Below, one piece after another: positions 34,160 to 42,877 of a stretch of DNA of 64,000 nt. Source of the stretch: Ruminococcus albus AD2013. Its GTDB lineage: Bacteria; Bacillota; Clostridia; Oscillospirales; Ruminococcaceae. The notes below the pieces were generated by a model that was not told the origin of the DNA, searched no databases, and was given only the letters and a program-made list of their open reading frames with translations. Each line of letters starts with the position of its first letter. Positions within the stretch are counted from its first letter, which is position 1. The position numbers and the translations under genes were made by a program. The stretch is from NCBI RefSeq assembly GCF_000526775.1, contig NZ_JAGS01000001.1, positions 1,984,001 through 2,048,000 on the forward strand, written 5' to 3'.

Positions 34160-35836
34160 ATGCTGAGGTTCAAACACATAAAATTCGCCTACATCGCAGG
34201 CGGAAAGGTGTATTCCGTCACCACTGACAAAAGTGTGGAAAATCAGCGCGTCAAGCTGACAATCACAAATGAGGACGGCGTAATATCGGCTTCGGTGACT
34301 TCGGTCACACCCATAGAACTGTTAAGGCTCTCGGCGGAATTTGAATACGAATTCAAAAGCATCAGCCGCGTATTCCTGAATGGTTATCAGTCATGGACGG
34401 ACAGCGCCGAACATCCGATAAACGGCAGGCTTCGTGGCGTTGACCATATCCCGAAGCCTATCGCTGACAAGTATGCATTCTCACAGTACGGAGATTACAC
34501 ATTCACGAGATACAGCCTGAAAAAAGGCGTTATGCACGGTTTCAGCTACGGATATATCCGCAATTACGATGTATACGACTTTATAGGTTCGCTGAACGAG
34601 GACAGCGGTTTCACAACTATCCGCACAGACTGCGCCGCAGGCAGAGTACTGGCTTTCAAGGAATGCAGTGAACTTCATATCGAAAACAGCTTTGAAGGCT
34701 TGAAGCTGTACATCGGCAGGGGCAGTGAGGACGAAGTCTTCGACAAGTGGTTCGGGCTGATGGGCATTGCTAAGCGGGATCTCCCGCGGATACACGGCTA
34801 TACCAGCTGGTACAGACATTATCAGAATATCAGCGAGGAGATACTCACAAAAGACCTTGAACAGAGCGATCTTGGGAAAGATGATATCTTCCAGATAGAC
34901 GACGGCTGGCAGACCGCTGTGGGTGACTGGCTGAGTATCGACGAGAAGAAATTCCCGAACGGTCTGAAAGCTGTGACCGACAGGATGGCAGAACTCGGAA
35001 AAGGCAAAGCCGGGATATGGCTCGCACCTTTCGTGTGCGAAGAAAAGTCAGAACTTTTCAAAAGTCACAAGGACTGGCTACTGAAAGACAAGAACGGCAG
35101 AGTCGTAAAGGGCGGAAGCAACTGGTCGGGGTTCTATGCGCTGGATATCTACAACGAGGACTTCCGCGCTTATCTGAAAGAAGTTTTTGATACTATTATA
35201 AACGAATGGGGTTTCAACAGGCTGCTGAAACTGGATTTTCTCTACGCCGCCTGCCTAGTCCCCCGCAAAGACAAGACCCGCGGCATGGTAATGTCGGACG
35301 CTATTAAGCTTCTGCGTGAACTGGCGGGAGATACAGCTATACTGGGCTGTGGCGTGCCCCTTGCTTCGGTATTCGGCAGAGTTGAATACTGTCGTGTGGG
35401 ATGTGATGTCAGCCTTGACTGGGACGACAAGCCCTATATGAAGCTGATGCACCGCGAAAGACCAAGCACAAGGAACTGCATAATGAATTCGGTTTTCAGA
35501 AGACAGCTGGACGGCAGGGCTTTCGGCTGTGACCCCGATGTATATCTTCTGCGTGATACAGAGACCACTATGACCGCTTCTCAGCGGAAATGTCTGGCGG
35601 AAATAAACGCTCTGACAGGCAGTGTATGGTTCACCTCTGACAATGCCGAAGACTACGGCGACGAGCAGAAAAAGATGTATGAGGACGCTTCCGCACTCTT
35701 CGGGTGCAGGATACTTTCCGCAGAACTCAACGGAAAGGAACTTGTATTACAGATACTCCGTGACGGCAAAAAAGAACTTCGCAGCTACGATATGAGGGAT
35801 ATCCCCGAACTGCCTGTGAAAAAGCTTATGCCGTAA
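34160..35836 (+). CDS. alpha-galactosidase, GH36-like
   Basis: 558 residues, cytoplasmic (no signal peptide). N-terminal beta domain, then a TIM barrel: FQIDDGWQTAVGDW (about 244-257), IWLAPFVCEEKSELF, catalytic nucleophile Asp in LLKLDFLYAA (about residue 358) and acid/base Asp in CRVGCDVSLDWD (about 415). It removes alpha-1,6-galactose from melibiose or raffinose-type sugars. Shorter than the usual 700-residue GH36 enzymes because the N-terminal domain is small. GGAGG precedes ATG 34160. Cotranscribed with the symporter. Confidence 0.9.
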   Translation: MLRFKHIKFAYIAGGKVYSVTTDKSVENQRVKLTITNEDGVISASVTSVTPIELLRLSAEFEYEFKSISRVFLNGYQSWTDSAEHPINGRLRGVDHIPKPIADKYAFSQYGDYTFTRYSLKKGVMHGFSYGYIRNYDVYDFIGSLNEDSGFTTIRTDCAAGRVLAFKECSELHIENSFEGLKLYIGRGSEDEVFDKWFGLMGIAKRDLPRIHGYTSWYRHYQNISEEILTKDLEQSDLGKDDIFQIDDGWQTAVGDWLSIDEKKFPNGLKAVTDRMAELGKGKAGIWLAPFVCEEKSELFKSHKDWLLKDKNGRVVKGGSNWSGFYALDIYNEDFRAYLKEVFDTIINEWGFNRLLKLDFLYAACLVPRKDKTRGMVMSDAIKLLRELAGDTAILGCGVPLASVFGRVEYCRVGCDVSLDWDDKPYMKLMHRERPSTRNCIMNSVFRRQLDGRAFGCDPDVYLLRDTETTMTASQRKCLAEINALTGSVWFTSDNAEDYGDEQKKMYEDASALFGCRILSAELNGKELVLQILRDGKKELRSYDMRDIPELPVKKLMP

Positions 35837-35880
35837 CATAATTAACTTCGCAATTCTTCACCTCCTAAATTTCTCGGTTA

Positions 35881-35976
35881 ACCGCCCGCAGGTGCTTTCC
35901 TTACGGATACATCTGCGGGCGGGACCATTTATTATGAATAGTTATTTTGGCTGTCTGCTTTGCGGACAGCTTTTTT
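35881..35976 (+). terminator. hairpin and terminator after alpha-galactosidase
   Basis: CCGCCCGCAG/CTGCGGGCGG (35882-35922) lacks a T-run. A second hairpin GCTGTC/GGACAGC (35950-35970) is followed by six T and is the likely terminator. The rest of the gap to 36195 holds the next promoter. Confidence 0.75.
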
Positions 35977-36073
35977 ACATATTGTGGAAATTCCGAGTTT
36001 GCTCTGGTAAATTTGCATAAAAGCCGATGGACAAATTTGTTTGGTATTCTTTTGGCAAAAAACTCCGCCGCGG

Positions 36074-36108
36074 TTGACAGCGGCAGGAAAATGTTATATA
36101 ATATAACA
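36074..36108 (+). promoter_or_regulatory. promoter of the symporter gene with a palindrome over the -10
   Basis: TTGACA (36074-36079), 17 nt, TATAAT (36097-36102). The -10 lies at the centre of a 17-bp palindrome, TGTTATAT-A-ATATAACA (36092-36108), a probable operator. Confidence 0.8.
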
Positions 36109-36194
36109 GTCGGTTTATTGGATAAAAGCATAAAAGCGTTAAAACTTTAATGCAATGACCATGAGCCGTCAAATATTTTAAGGAAGTGTTCATA

Positions 36195-37739
36195 TTGGTA
36201 TTAAGATGGATCATTCTTGTGGTGTACCTTATGCTGATGATAGGTATCGGCGCGTACTACCGCAAAAAGACAGCGAATGTTAATGACTTCGTCCTCGGCG
36301 GCAGAGGTCTGGGCCCCTGGTTCACGGCTTTCGCTTACGGTACTTCGTATTTCTCGGCGGTTATATTCGTGGGATACGCAGGAAAATTCGGCTGGGCTTA
36401 CGGCGTGGCTTCAACATGGGTCGGCATAGGCAATGCGATAATCGGTTCGCTGATGGCTTGGCTGATACTCGGCAAGCGCACACGTACAATGACAAAGCAT
36501 CTGGACGCTAAGACCATGCCCGAGTTCTTTGAATTCAGATACAACTCAAAGACTCTGAAAACGGTGTCAGCACTGATAATCTTCATATTCCTTATCCCCT
36601 ACACCGCATCTGTTTACAACGGTCTTTCAAGACTGTTCGAGAAGAGTTTCCACATTGATTATGAATGGTGCATAGTGGCTATGGCTGTGTTCACCGCGAT
36701 ATACGTTATCATGGGCGGCTACAAGGCTACTGCCCTCAACGATTTCATTCAGGGCATAATCATGCTGATAGGTATTGCGGCTGTTGTTGTGGCTGTGCTT
36801 AAAGTAAACGGAGGATTCTCGGGCTCCATGGAGGCTATGGGCGCTATCCCCGATGCAAATGGCAACACAGGTGTGTTCAACTCGATAATAGGCCCCGACC
36901 CCATAAACCTGATAGGCGTTGTTATACTGACTTCTCTCGGTACATGGGGACTTCCTCAGATGGTACAGAAGTTTTATGCAATCAAGGACGACAAGTCCGT
37001 TGTTACAGGTACTGTAGTTTCCACCATATTCGCTGTTGTAGTTGCAGGCGGCTGTTACTTCCTGGGCGGTTTCGGCAGACTGTTCATGGAGAAGAACGAG
37101 AAAGGTGAGCCCATTGATGGCTTTGACGCTATCGTTCCTACTATGATGGATTCTCTGCCCAGTGCACTTTTCGCACTGATAATCGTGCTGGTGCTTTCGG
37201 CTTCCATGTCTACACTGTCTTCACTGGTTCTGACTTCCAGCTCGACACTGACCATCGACCTTATCAAGCCCCTTAAAAAGAACATGAACGAAAAGGAAGA
37301 AGTTCGCATCATGCGTATATTCATCGCAGTGTTCCTGCTGATATCCGTTGCTATCGCAGTATACTCTCTGCGCGGCGCAAAGCAGGATGCTATGGTCATC
37401 TCTTCGCTGATGGGCATAAGCTGGGGCGCACTGGCAGGCGCATTCCTTGCACCTTTCATGTACGGTCTGTTCTGGAAAGGCGTTACCAAGGCGGCTGTTA
37501 TGGCAAGCTTCATCTGCGGCGTGGGCATAACTGTTGTTCACATGATGATCTATACCTTCGGTGTTATCCCCGATGCACCCAAGACACTTGGCGGTCTTGC
37601 ACTGACTTCACCTGTTAACGCAGGTGCATTTGCGATGCTGTTCGGTCTGATAGTTGTTCCTGTTGTTAGCCTTATCACTAAGTCCAACGACGAGGACAAG
37701 AAGGTTGCTGAAGCAGCATTTGAGTGCTACACAAAATAA
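36195..37739 (+). CDS. sodium:solute symporter (SSS family)
   Basis: 514 residues with about 13 membrane helices. NDFVLGGRGLGPWFTAFAYG, the GTSYFSAVIFVGYAG helix and WGLPQMVQKFYAIKD (SSS hallmark) place it with PutP/SGLT-type transporters; LVLSASMSTLSSLVLTSSST fits the Na2-site helix. The substrate (sugar, amino acid or acid) is not known. Start TTG 36195, 10 nt after AAGGA; a GTG three codons earlier is too near. It stands alone between its own promoter and terminator. Confidence 0.92.
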   Translation: MVLRWIILVVYLMLMIGIGAYYRKKTANVNDFVLGGRGLGPWFTAFAYGTSYFSAVIFVGYAGKFGWAYGVASTWVGIGNAIIGSLMAWLILGKRTRTMTKHLDAKTMPEFFEFRYNSKTLKTVSALIIFIFLIPYTASVYNGLSRLFEKSFHIDYEWCIVAMAVFTAIYVIMGGYKATALNDFIQGIIMLIGIAAVVVAVLKVNGGFSGSMEAMGAIPDANGNTGVFNSIIGPDPINLIGVVILTSLGTWGLPQMVQKFYAIKDDKSVVTGTVVSTIFAVVVAGGCYFLGGFGRLFMEKNEKGEPIDGFDAIVPTMMDSLPSALFALIIVLVLSASMSTLSSLVLTSSSTLTIDLIKPLKKNMNEKEEVRIMRIFIAVFLLISVAIAVYSLRGAKQDAMVISSLMGISWGALAGAFLAPFMYGLFWKGVTKAAVMASFICGVGITVVHMMIYTFGVIPDAPKTLGGLALTSPVNAGAFAMLFGLIVVPVVSLITKSNDEDKKVAEAAFECYTK

Positions 37740-37746
37740 AACGATT

Positions 37747-37784
37747 AAAAGCCACGGCAGCTGCACCGCTGCTGTGGCTTTTTT
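37747..37784 (+). terminator. terminator of the symporter gene
   Basis: AAAAGCCACGGCAGC/GCTGCTGTGGCTTTT hairpin with a six-T tail. Confidence 0.9.
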
Positions 37785-37812
37785 GTGCGGGTGTATTTTT
37801 CACATAATAAGA

Positions 37813-37851
37813 GAGGCTGCGCAGGATCATAATGTCCCGTGCAGCCTTTTA
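37813..37851. terminator. second hairpin between convergent genes
   Basis: AGGCTGC/GCAGCCT with CAGGA/TCCCG pairing inside and TTTT on the plus side; probably a backup terminator for the ABC operon or the symporter gene. Confidence 0.55.
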
Positions 37852-37914
37852 AGGTAAAGAAGAAACTGTACTGCTTGTTTATTGCCCTATGGGCTTTTTA
37901 TCGACAGGAAGTCC

Positions 37915-39492
37915 TTAGTAATAATAACGATCGTAGCCATCATCTGTTTCGGGCAGGATCTCCTGTGCTTCTTTCAGGAAGTCTTCATACTTTTCTGCAG
38001 GGATATCGAATGATACCTCAAAATTATTCGACCTGACGTCTGAATAGGAATACTTCAGATCATTCACATCTGAAACAGAAATATAGACATTTACTGAACC
38101 TTCACTTGTTGAATCATCATCATCATCGTAGTAGAATATGTTTTGCCTGAACATCATATCCATGAAATCATCAAAATTTCTGTTTTCGAGAGTATAATAT
38201 TTATCCAAAAAGGCGTTTATCTGATGAAGCTTTTCATCAGCTTCAGCTCTGCTTATATTTCCTGCAGATCTGCCGTCAGGATCAGTGTTTTCATCGATAT
38301 AATAGCTTTTCTCAAACAAGCGGTTTTCTACAGAATATCCGTCATCCAGCGTAGTGTGTATCTGCATCCTTGATGTATCGTACTTTATCTTATCATTGCG
38401 GAGCTTATAATGACCAAAGCCGCCTGTGAAATAGCCCGCCGCCATTATCGCAACGAATACTGCGAAGCTCGCACCGAACTTCAACAGCCATACAGCAAAG
38501 AGTTTCGGAGTGATCTTTGCCCTTGCCGCAACTATCCTTATAACAAGGTAAATTATCAGGGCAATTGTAAGACCTATGCCCCATGAGCTGATATACGAGA
38601 ACATGGTAAACAGTGTGAACAGACCCGTGAACATGAAAAGCTCCATGAACAGGTCATATACCATAGGCTTGCCGACATGTCTTCCGTCACGCTTGCGGTA
38701 AATAAAGAATGTGACAAATATCAGCAGACAGCTGAGTAAAATATTGATAATCAGAACGGTTATACGCTCAGCCGTTGTATCAAATACCCCCGTATCAGAT
38801 ATGCACATTCCTACCAGTGCGCCGAAGGATGCAAAATATTTTCCGCTTTCATCGCCGCCCAGATTTACGCCCGAAAATCTTTCTATCGTGAAATTGAATA
38901 CCAAAAACGGGGTCATGCTCGCACAAAGTCCTGTTATGATCGAGGTGTATACACCCTCTGCCTTAGCGCCGCAGCAGCTCATGCAGAATATGCATATCGC
39001 ATCAACGAACAGTGCCTCAGCCAGTATCACACAGTGCAGCTGTAACAGATACGATATACATTGACCCATTATCACGTGGCCCTTTATCGCACCTGCTATG
39101 GTAACGAATATACCCGCACCAAGCAAAGGCAGTATATGCAGCTTTGCTACTGCCAGAAGTTTGGAATAGTATCTGTCCTTAGCACTCATGGGAAGTGAGA
39201 GCTGAACGTCCGCAGTCTGCTTGTTGGTGAGGTCGCTGAAAACTCCATAGACCGCAAATGCACCGAAGGACGCTGCAACGAACATCAGGAAAAGTCCGAA
39301 AAAGCCTTCATAATGCGGAAATATCAAGTTATTGCTGCTGTTGTACTCTTTGTATGATCTCACAGAGAAATCGGTGACCTCAAACAAAGCCGCCGCCACA
39401 GTGATTATCAGTATCATCAGCCTTATCTTGCGCCTGTTGCGGTACTCGGCGGTAGATGCCTTATTTATCTTCTCTAAGTATTTCTGCGCCAT
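37915..39492 (-). CDS. ABC transporter permease
   Basis: 525 residues. A cytoplasmic start (MAQKYLEKINKASTAEYRNR), a first helix (MILIITVAAALFEV), and about nine to ten helices in total to about residue 380, followed by an extracellular acidic C-terminal domain of about 130 residues with a DDDDDS run. QLSLPMSAKDRYYSKLLAVA is the cytoplasmic helix typical of ABC-2-type permeases in Firmicutes. It overlaps the ATPase gene by 32 bp. Partner of 39461-40396. GGAGG precedes ATG 39492. Confidence 0.85.
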   Translation of the reverse strand: MAQKYLEKINKASTAEYRNRRKIRLMILIITVAAALFEVTDFSVRSYKEYNSSNNLIFPHYEGFFGLFLMFVAASFGAFAVYGVFSDLTNKQTADVQLSLPMSAKDRYYSKLLAVAKLHILPLLGAGIFVTIAGAIKGHVIMGQCISYLLQLHCVILAEALFVDAICIFCMSCCGAKAEGVYTSIITGLCASMTPFLVFNFTIERFSGVNLGGDESGKYFASFGALVGMCISDTGVFDTTAERITVLIINILLSCLLIFVTFFIYRKRDGRHVGKPMVYDLFMELFMFTGLFTLFTMFSYISSWGIGLTIALIIYLVIRIVAARAKITPKLFAVWLLKFGASFAVFVAIMAAGYFTGGFGHYKLRNDKIKYDTSRMQIHTTLDDGYSVENRLFEKSYYIDENTDPDGRSAGNISRAEADEKLHQINAFLDKYYTLENRNFDDFMDMMFRQNIFYYDDDDDSTSEGSVNVYISVSDVNDLKYSYSDVRSNNFEVSFDIPAEKYEDFLKEAQEILPETDDGYDRYYY

Positions 39493-40396
39493 AACCGCGC
39501 ACCTCCAGTTCGTAAATGAATATCTCCTCAAGGGTAAGGGGCACTGCTTCAAGCAGCACAGGGGAAAGTACCCTCAGTCTGGGCAGTGAATTTTCTGCGC
39601 TGCCCCTGACTATCATCTGTGCAACGCTTCCCAGCCGTGAGAACTGCATTACCTCCAGACCCGACTGTTCTGCCATTTCCTTGGTCATCTGAGTATCTTT
39701 AAGCGCAAGCTGTATCTTGCAGAAGCCGCTCTTGATCTCGTCTATCTCATCGGCAAATATCAGATGACCCTGATGTATCAGCATCGCTCTGTCGCAAAGC
39801 TCGTTTATCTCGGCTACGTTATGGGAAGATACTATCATCGTAGCTCCCCTGTCCATAAGTTCATCGACTATCATGGTCTTGATTATCTTTCTCATTGCAG
39901 GGTCAAGACCGTCAAAAGCTTCGTCCAGCATTATGTACTTGGTCTTGCAGCTGAGTGCCGCAACCACCACAGCCTGTCTTTTCATACCCTTTGAAAACTG
40001 TGACATTCTCTTGTTCAAAGGCAGATCCAGCTTGCTTATCAGCCTGTCGAAAACTTCCCCTGAAAATTCGGGATAGTAGCTTGCGTAGTAGTTTTTAAGG
40101 TCTTTCAGGGTGAAGTTTGCATACTGTATCGTTTCATCGTTTACAAAGAATATCTTGCCCTTGGCTTCGGGTGAATCGTATACCTCGATGCCGTCTATCT
40201 TTATACTGCCGCTGCTGCATGGGTATACCCCGCACATCATTCTCATAAGTGTGGATTTGCCAGCGCCGTTTGATCCGAGAAAGCCGTATATACAGCCCTC
40301 TGGTATCTCGATGGATATATGATCGAGAGCTACAAAACTTTCCGTATCGTCCTTGCTCTTCTCAAACACCATCGTGACGTCTTTGATATCTATCAT
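39461..40396 (-). CDS. ABC transporter ATP-binding protein
   Basis: 311 residues. Walker A GSNGAGKST (about 39-47), Q-loop-like FFVNDETIQY, signature MSQFSKGMKRQ, Walker B YIMLDEAFDGLDP and H-loop IVSSHNVAEI. The signature is the FSKGMKR type of ABC-2 exporters (YtrB/BcrA-like). A C-terminal domain of about 85 residues follows. ATGA overlap with the GntR regulator upstream, so the regulator, ATPase and permease are translationally linked. Confidence 0.93.
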   Translation of the reverse strand: MIDIKDVTMVFEKSKDDTESFVALDHISIEIPEGCIYGFLGSNGAGKSTLMRMMCGVYPCSSGSIKIDGIEVYDSPEAKGKIFFVNDETIQYANFTLKDLKNYYASYYPEFSGEVFDRLISKLDLPLNKRMSQFSKGMKRQAVVVAALSCKTKYIMLDEAFDGLDPAMRKIIKTMIVDELMDRGATMIVSSHNVAEINELCDRAMLIHQGHLIFADEIDEIKSGFCKIQLALKDTQMTKEMAEQSGLEVMQFSRLGSVAQMIVRGSAENSLPRLRVLSPVLLEAVPLTLEEIFIYELEVRGYGAEILREDK

Positions 40397-40755
40397 TTGT
40401 TATCCTCCTTCTGCAAAGCGTCCAGTCTGTCTTTCAGCTCTGTGACGGTGACTCCCGCCCTTATCGCCGCAGATGCTGCCGCATCAAAATCTTCAAACAG
40501 CTTTCTCTCTATATGTCCTTTCTGCTTGGCGACAAAGCATCCCTTTCCCGCCACGGAATATATTATACCATCATGTTCAAGCCTGCTGTAAGCCTTTGCC
40601 ACGGTATTGGGATTAAGTCCCAGTTCCTTTGCAAGGCTCCTTGCCCCGGGCAGCTTGTCATTCTCCTGCAATACGCCGCTGCCTATAAGCTCTGCAAAGC
40701 CATTGCATATCTGCTCGTATATGGGCACTCTGCCTGTAAGGTCTATATTTATCAA
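40393..40755 (-). CDS. GntR-family regulator, YtrA subfamily
   Basis: 120 residues: winged helix (VPIYEQICNGFAELIGSG, LPGARSLAKELGLNPNTVAKAYSRLEHDGIIYSVAGKGCFVA, here quoted in parts) with the short YtrA-type C-terminus (DRLDALQKEDNK). YtrA proteins repress an ABC operon that carries their own gene and, in Bacillus, respond to cell-wall stress. Start is TTG 40755, 7 nt after GAGGAGG. Predicted operator at 42503-42527. Confidence 0.9.
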   Translation of the reverse strand: MINIDLTGRVPIYEQICNGFAELIGSGVLQENDKLPGARSLAKELGLNPNTVAKAYSRLEHDGIIYSVAGKGCFVAKQKGHIERKLFEDFDAAASAAIRAGVTVTELKDRLDALQKEDNK

Positions 40756-40829
40756 GAGCTTTCCTCCTCTCGAAAATGTTTTTGTTGTCTCTCGTTATTT
40801 ATCATATATATCTTTCTCTGATGACAGTT

Positions 40830-41666
40830 TTATTTGTTTTCTCCCTTTGACGCGCTGTATTCCACAACTCTCCAAACGCCGTTTTCCTTGGCAAGCTGCC
40901 ACTTTGTGTCCCTCAGAACAGCCTGTTTTTCATAAGAATAGATATCAGCGGAAATTACCATGCATTCATCATAAGCTGTACCGTTGCGTTTGTTGAGCTT
41001 TTCAAGTTCTTCCTTTGAAGCGCTTTCATCTCCCGCATATCCCGCATACAGCGGTATCCCGTCAAAGTCATTCCAGACATCGGAATCGGTCATAGCCTCC
41101 AGTGCTTCCTCTCTTTCTTCTGTGGAATATATATCCGATCTTGATGCATCCATAACGTCCGCGTAATCAAAGTCGAATTTAGTATCGCTATCTCCCAGGA
41201 AGTTCCATTCGCCGTTTTTGTCCCTTTCCACCACACAGTCGTGTCGCTCAACAGACGCCATAAAATAAGAATTGAAACCATTCATATCGAACAGATTTCT
41301 TCCTATTGCTTTTATCACATTGGAAGGCGTTTTATCACGAAACGCGCAAATAGTAAGTGACATATAATCTCCACTGAGATCCTTGGGATCTTCTCCCTCT
41401 TTGTACTTGTTTATCTGCACATATTTAGAGCTGTCATTGTAATTAATGCCACCATTGTAAATTGCTGCAACGTGGATATCTGTTTCTTTCGGCTTATATA
41501 CATCGTTTATTAAATAAGCCACAGCTCTTTCGATCTCTTCATCGCTGAAAGTTTCTGAAGTTCCGAGAACATCAATAGTAATTGTTTTTTTGTCGCTGAC
41601 TGTCAATGTAATAGCTGCCAATGTCATAGCTGTTACGACCGCCGCTATCGCTGCTATTTTTTTCAT
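40830..41666 (-). CDS. exported hypothetical protein in the YtrA operon
   Basis: 278 residues with an N-terminal signal-anchor (KKIAAIAAVVTAMTLAAITL) and no lipobox or clear cleavage site. The exported part is acidic and holds short W-containing motifs (DKNGEWNFLG, ENGVWRVVEY) also seen in the lipoprotein at 41703 (EKDGEWECVS), so the two may share a small NTF2-like or repeat fold. Function unknown. AAGGAG precedes ATG 41666. Confidence 0.7.
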   Translation of the reverse strand: MKKIAAIAAVVTAMTLAAITLTVSDKKTITIDVLGTSETFSDEEIERAVAYLINDVYKPKETDIHVAAIYNGGINYNDSSKYVQINKYKEGEDPKDLSGDYMSLTICAFRDKTPSNVIKAIGRNLFDMNGFNSYFMASVERHDCVVERDKNGEWNFLGDSDTKFDFDYADVMDASRSDIYSTEEREEALEAMTDSDVWNDFDGIPLYAGYAGDESASKEELEKLNKRNGTAYDECMVISADIYSYEKQAVLRDTKWQLAKENGVWRVVEYSASKGENK

Positions 41667-41702
41667 ATTGTTTTCTCCTTATGCGTTAAAGCAGGTGTAC
41701 TG

Positions 41703-42149
41703 TCAGAGTATGGGTTCTTCCGAACTTACACACTCCCATTCGCCGTCTTTTTCTCTCGCGAACCAGTACTGCGCACCTTCATGCTTCTTGGTATCGAATT
41801 CACCGCTGTCAAAATTGCTTTTCAGCATAGTGATGATATTTTTAGAATAATGATAATCCACCTCATATCCGATACATTCCACGGCTTTGCTGTCTTCTTC
41901 AAGCACGCCTTCCTCTTTGAGTTTTTCGATCATATCCTCATTGCATACATCATCACCGAAGTACTTTATCTTATCGGGAATCCTGCCCTGTGAATTGAGT
42001 TCTTTTTCCATAAGATACGAAGTTTGCGGAAGTTCATCAGCTGTATATTTTTCTGATGATAAATCTGTATAATCCAACTTGTATCCTCCACAGGAAGCCA
42101 GCGTGAATGCCATAACTCCCGCGGCTGCAAATGCTGTCATCTTTCTCAT
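41703..42149 (-). CDS. small lipoprotein in the YtrA operon
   Basis: 148 residues. Signal peptide with lipobox LASC (Cys about residue 20): MRKMTAFAAAGVMAFTLASC, then an acidic mature part with a C-terminal WFAREKDGEWEC segment. Probably membrane-anchored on the outer face and part of the ABC system. CGGAG precedes ATG 42149. No known family recognised. Confidence 0.8.
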   Translation of the reverse strand: MRKMTAFAAAGVMAFTLASCGGYKLDYTDLSSEKYTADELPQTSYLMEKELNSQGRIPDKIKYFGDDVCNEDMIEKLKEEGVLEEDSKAVECIGYEVDYHYSKNIITMLKSNFDSGEFDTKKHEGAQYWFAREKDGEWECVSSEEPIL

Positions 42150-42180
42150 TTGTTTTCTCCGTTCTTTCGTCCTGCGCTGT

Positions 42181-42276
42181 CTATCCTTTACCGATCACTG
42201 CTTTCTTTTTCTCTCTGCGAACTATCAGTCCCACTGTGATCGCCGCAGCGGCGGTAAATACTATTATCTTTCTCAT
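42181..42276 (-). CDS. 31-aa single-helix microprotein
   Basis: MRKIIVFTAAAAITVGLIVR followed by REKKKAVIGKG: one membrane helix with a basic tail. AAGGAG is 8 nt before ATG 42276. Located in the YtrA operon between the second microprotein and the lipoprotein. Its N-terminus resembles the lipoprotein's (MRKM/MRKI). Confidence 0.65.
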   Translation of the reverse strand: MRKIIVFTAAAAITVGLIVRREKKKAVIGKG

Positions 42277-42295
42277 TTTGTTGTCTCCTTTTCTC

Positions 42296-42415
42296 TCAGA
42301 TGCCGCTTTCTTCGTCCTCGTTGATGTCCCACTCACGTACCTTTCTGAATTCCTGTCCCGCAAGAAGTATACATACTACAAGTACGCTCACTGCAAAAAT
42401 CATAAGTTCTCTCAT
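42296..42415 (-). CDS. 39-aa single-helix microprotein, first gene of the YtrA operon
   Basis: MRELMIFAVSVLVVCILLAG then a charged tail QEFRKVREWDINEDEESGI (19 residues). One membrane helix, acidic cytoplasmic-type tail. AAAGGAAG precedes ATG 42415. First gene after the promoter at 42531-42559 and the operator. A membrane-located regulator or transporter accessory is possible. Confidence 0.65.
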   Translation of the reverse strand: MRELMIFAVSVLVVCILLAGQEFRKVREWDINEDEESGI

Positions 42416-42502
42416 ATCGGTCTTCCTTTCTCTCTGCCCGTTTTTTTATATTTTCTTTATGGGCTGTCTTGTTGTTTCGTTTCATTTGTCCTGTGTGTAC
42501 TA

Positions 42503-42559
42503 GGTGTATTATCTGTCGTAGTACACTTAGAGTTTACCACTCACGCCCCGATTTGTCAA
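42503..42559 (-). promoter_or_regulatory. promoter and YtrA-type operator of the ABC operon
   Basis: Minus strand TTGACA (42559-42554), 17 nt, TAAACT (42536-42531). The start point falls in AGTGTA-13-TACACC (42527-42503). As I recall, the Bacillus YtrA operator has this AGTGTA-13-TACACT form, so the GntR protein at 40393 probably binds here. Confidence 0.8.
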
Positions 42560-42658
42560 TAGGAGTTATGGATTTTCAGCATATAGCACAACAGAGCGAT
42601 TTATAATTGCAACACGAATAGCAATTACACACAATTGCCTGCGCATTTTCGGATAACA

Positions 42659-42730
42659 AGTGTATCATCAGGTGTACTACTGTACTATCTCTGCAGTACA
42701 CACCCACTCGGGTGTACTACACCTAAATGA
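42659..42730. promoter_or_regulatory. cluster of GTGTAC half-sites between the YtrA operon and glmU
   Basis: Several overlapping GTGTA/TACAC motifs: AGTGTA-13-TACTGT, GTGTACT-16-AGTACAC and GGTGTA-C-TACACC within about 70 bp. They resemble the operator at 42503 and lie about 60 bp upstream of the glmU promoter. They could hold extra repressor dimers or control a second promoter. The rest of the gap (42560-42785) holds a GCAATT/AATTGC dyad and nothing else clear. Confidence 0.55.
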
Positions 42731-42785
42731 CACTATATAACGGAAACAGGCTGTATTACGCGACAAAATTCGATAATTTTACACC

Positions 42786-42814
42786 TTGACTTAAATGCTC
42801 AAAAGTATTATAAT
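42786..42814 (+). promoter_or_regulatory. promoter of glmU
   Basis: TTGACT, 17 nt, TATAAT. Confidence 0.85.
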
Positions 42815-42877
42815 AAGCAGGTGATGTGCCGTCAGCACAGAGGTGCGGCGGGATTATAATTATTAGGGGGAAGAACA

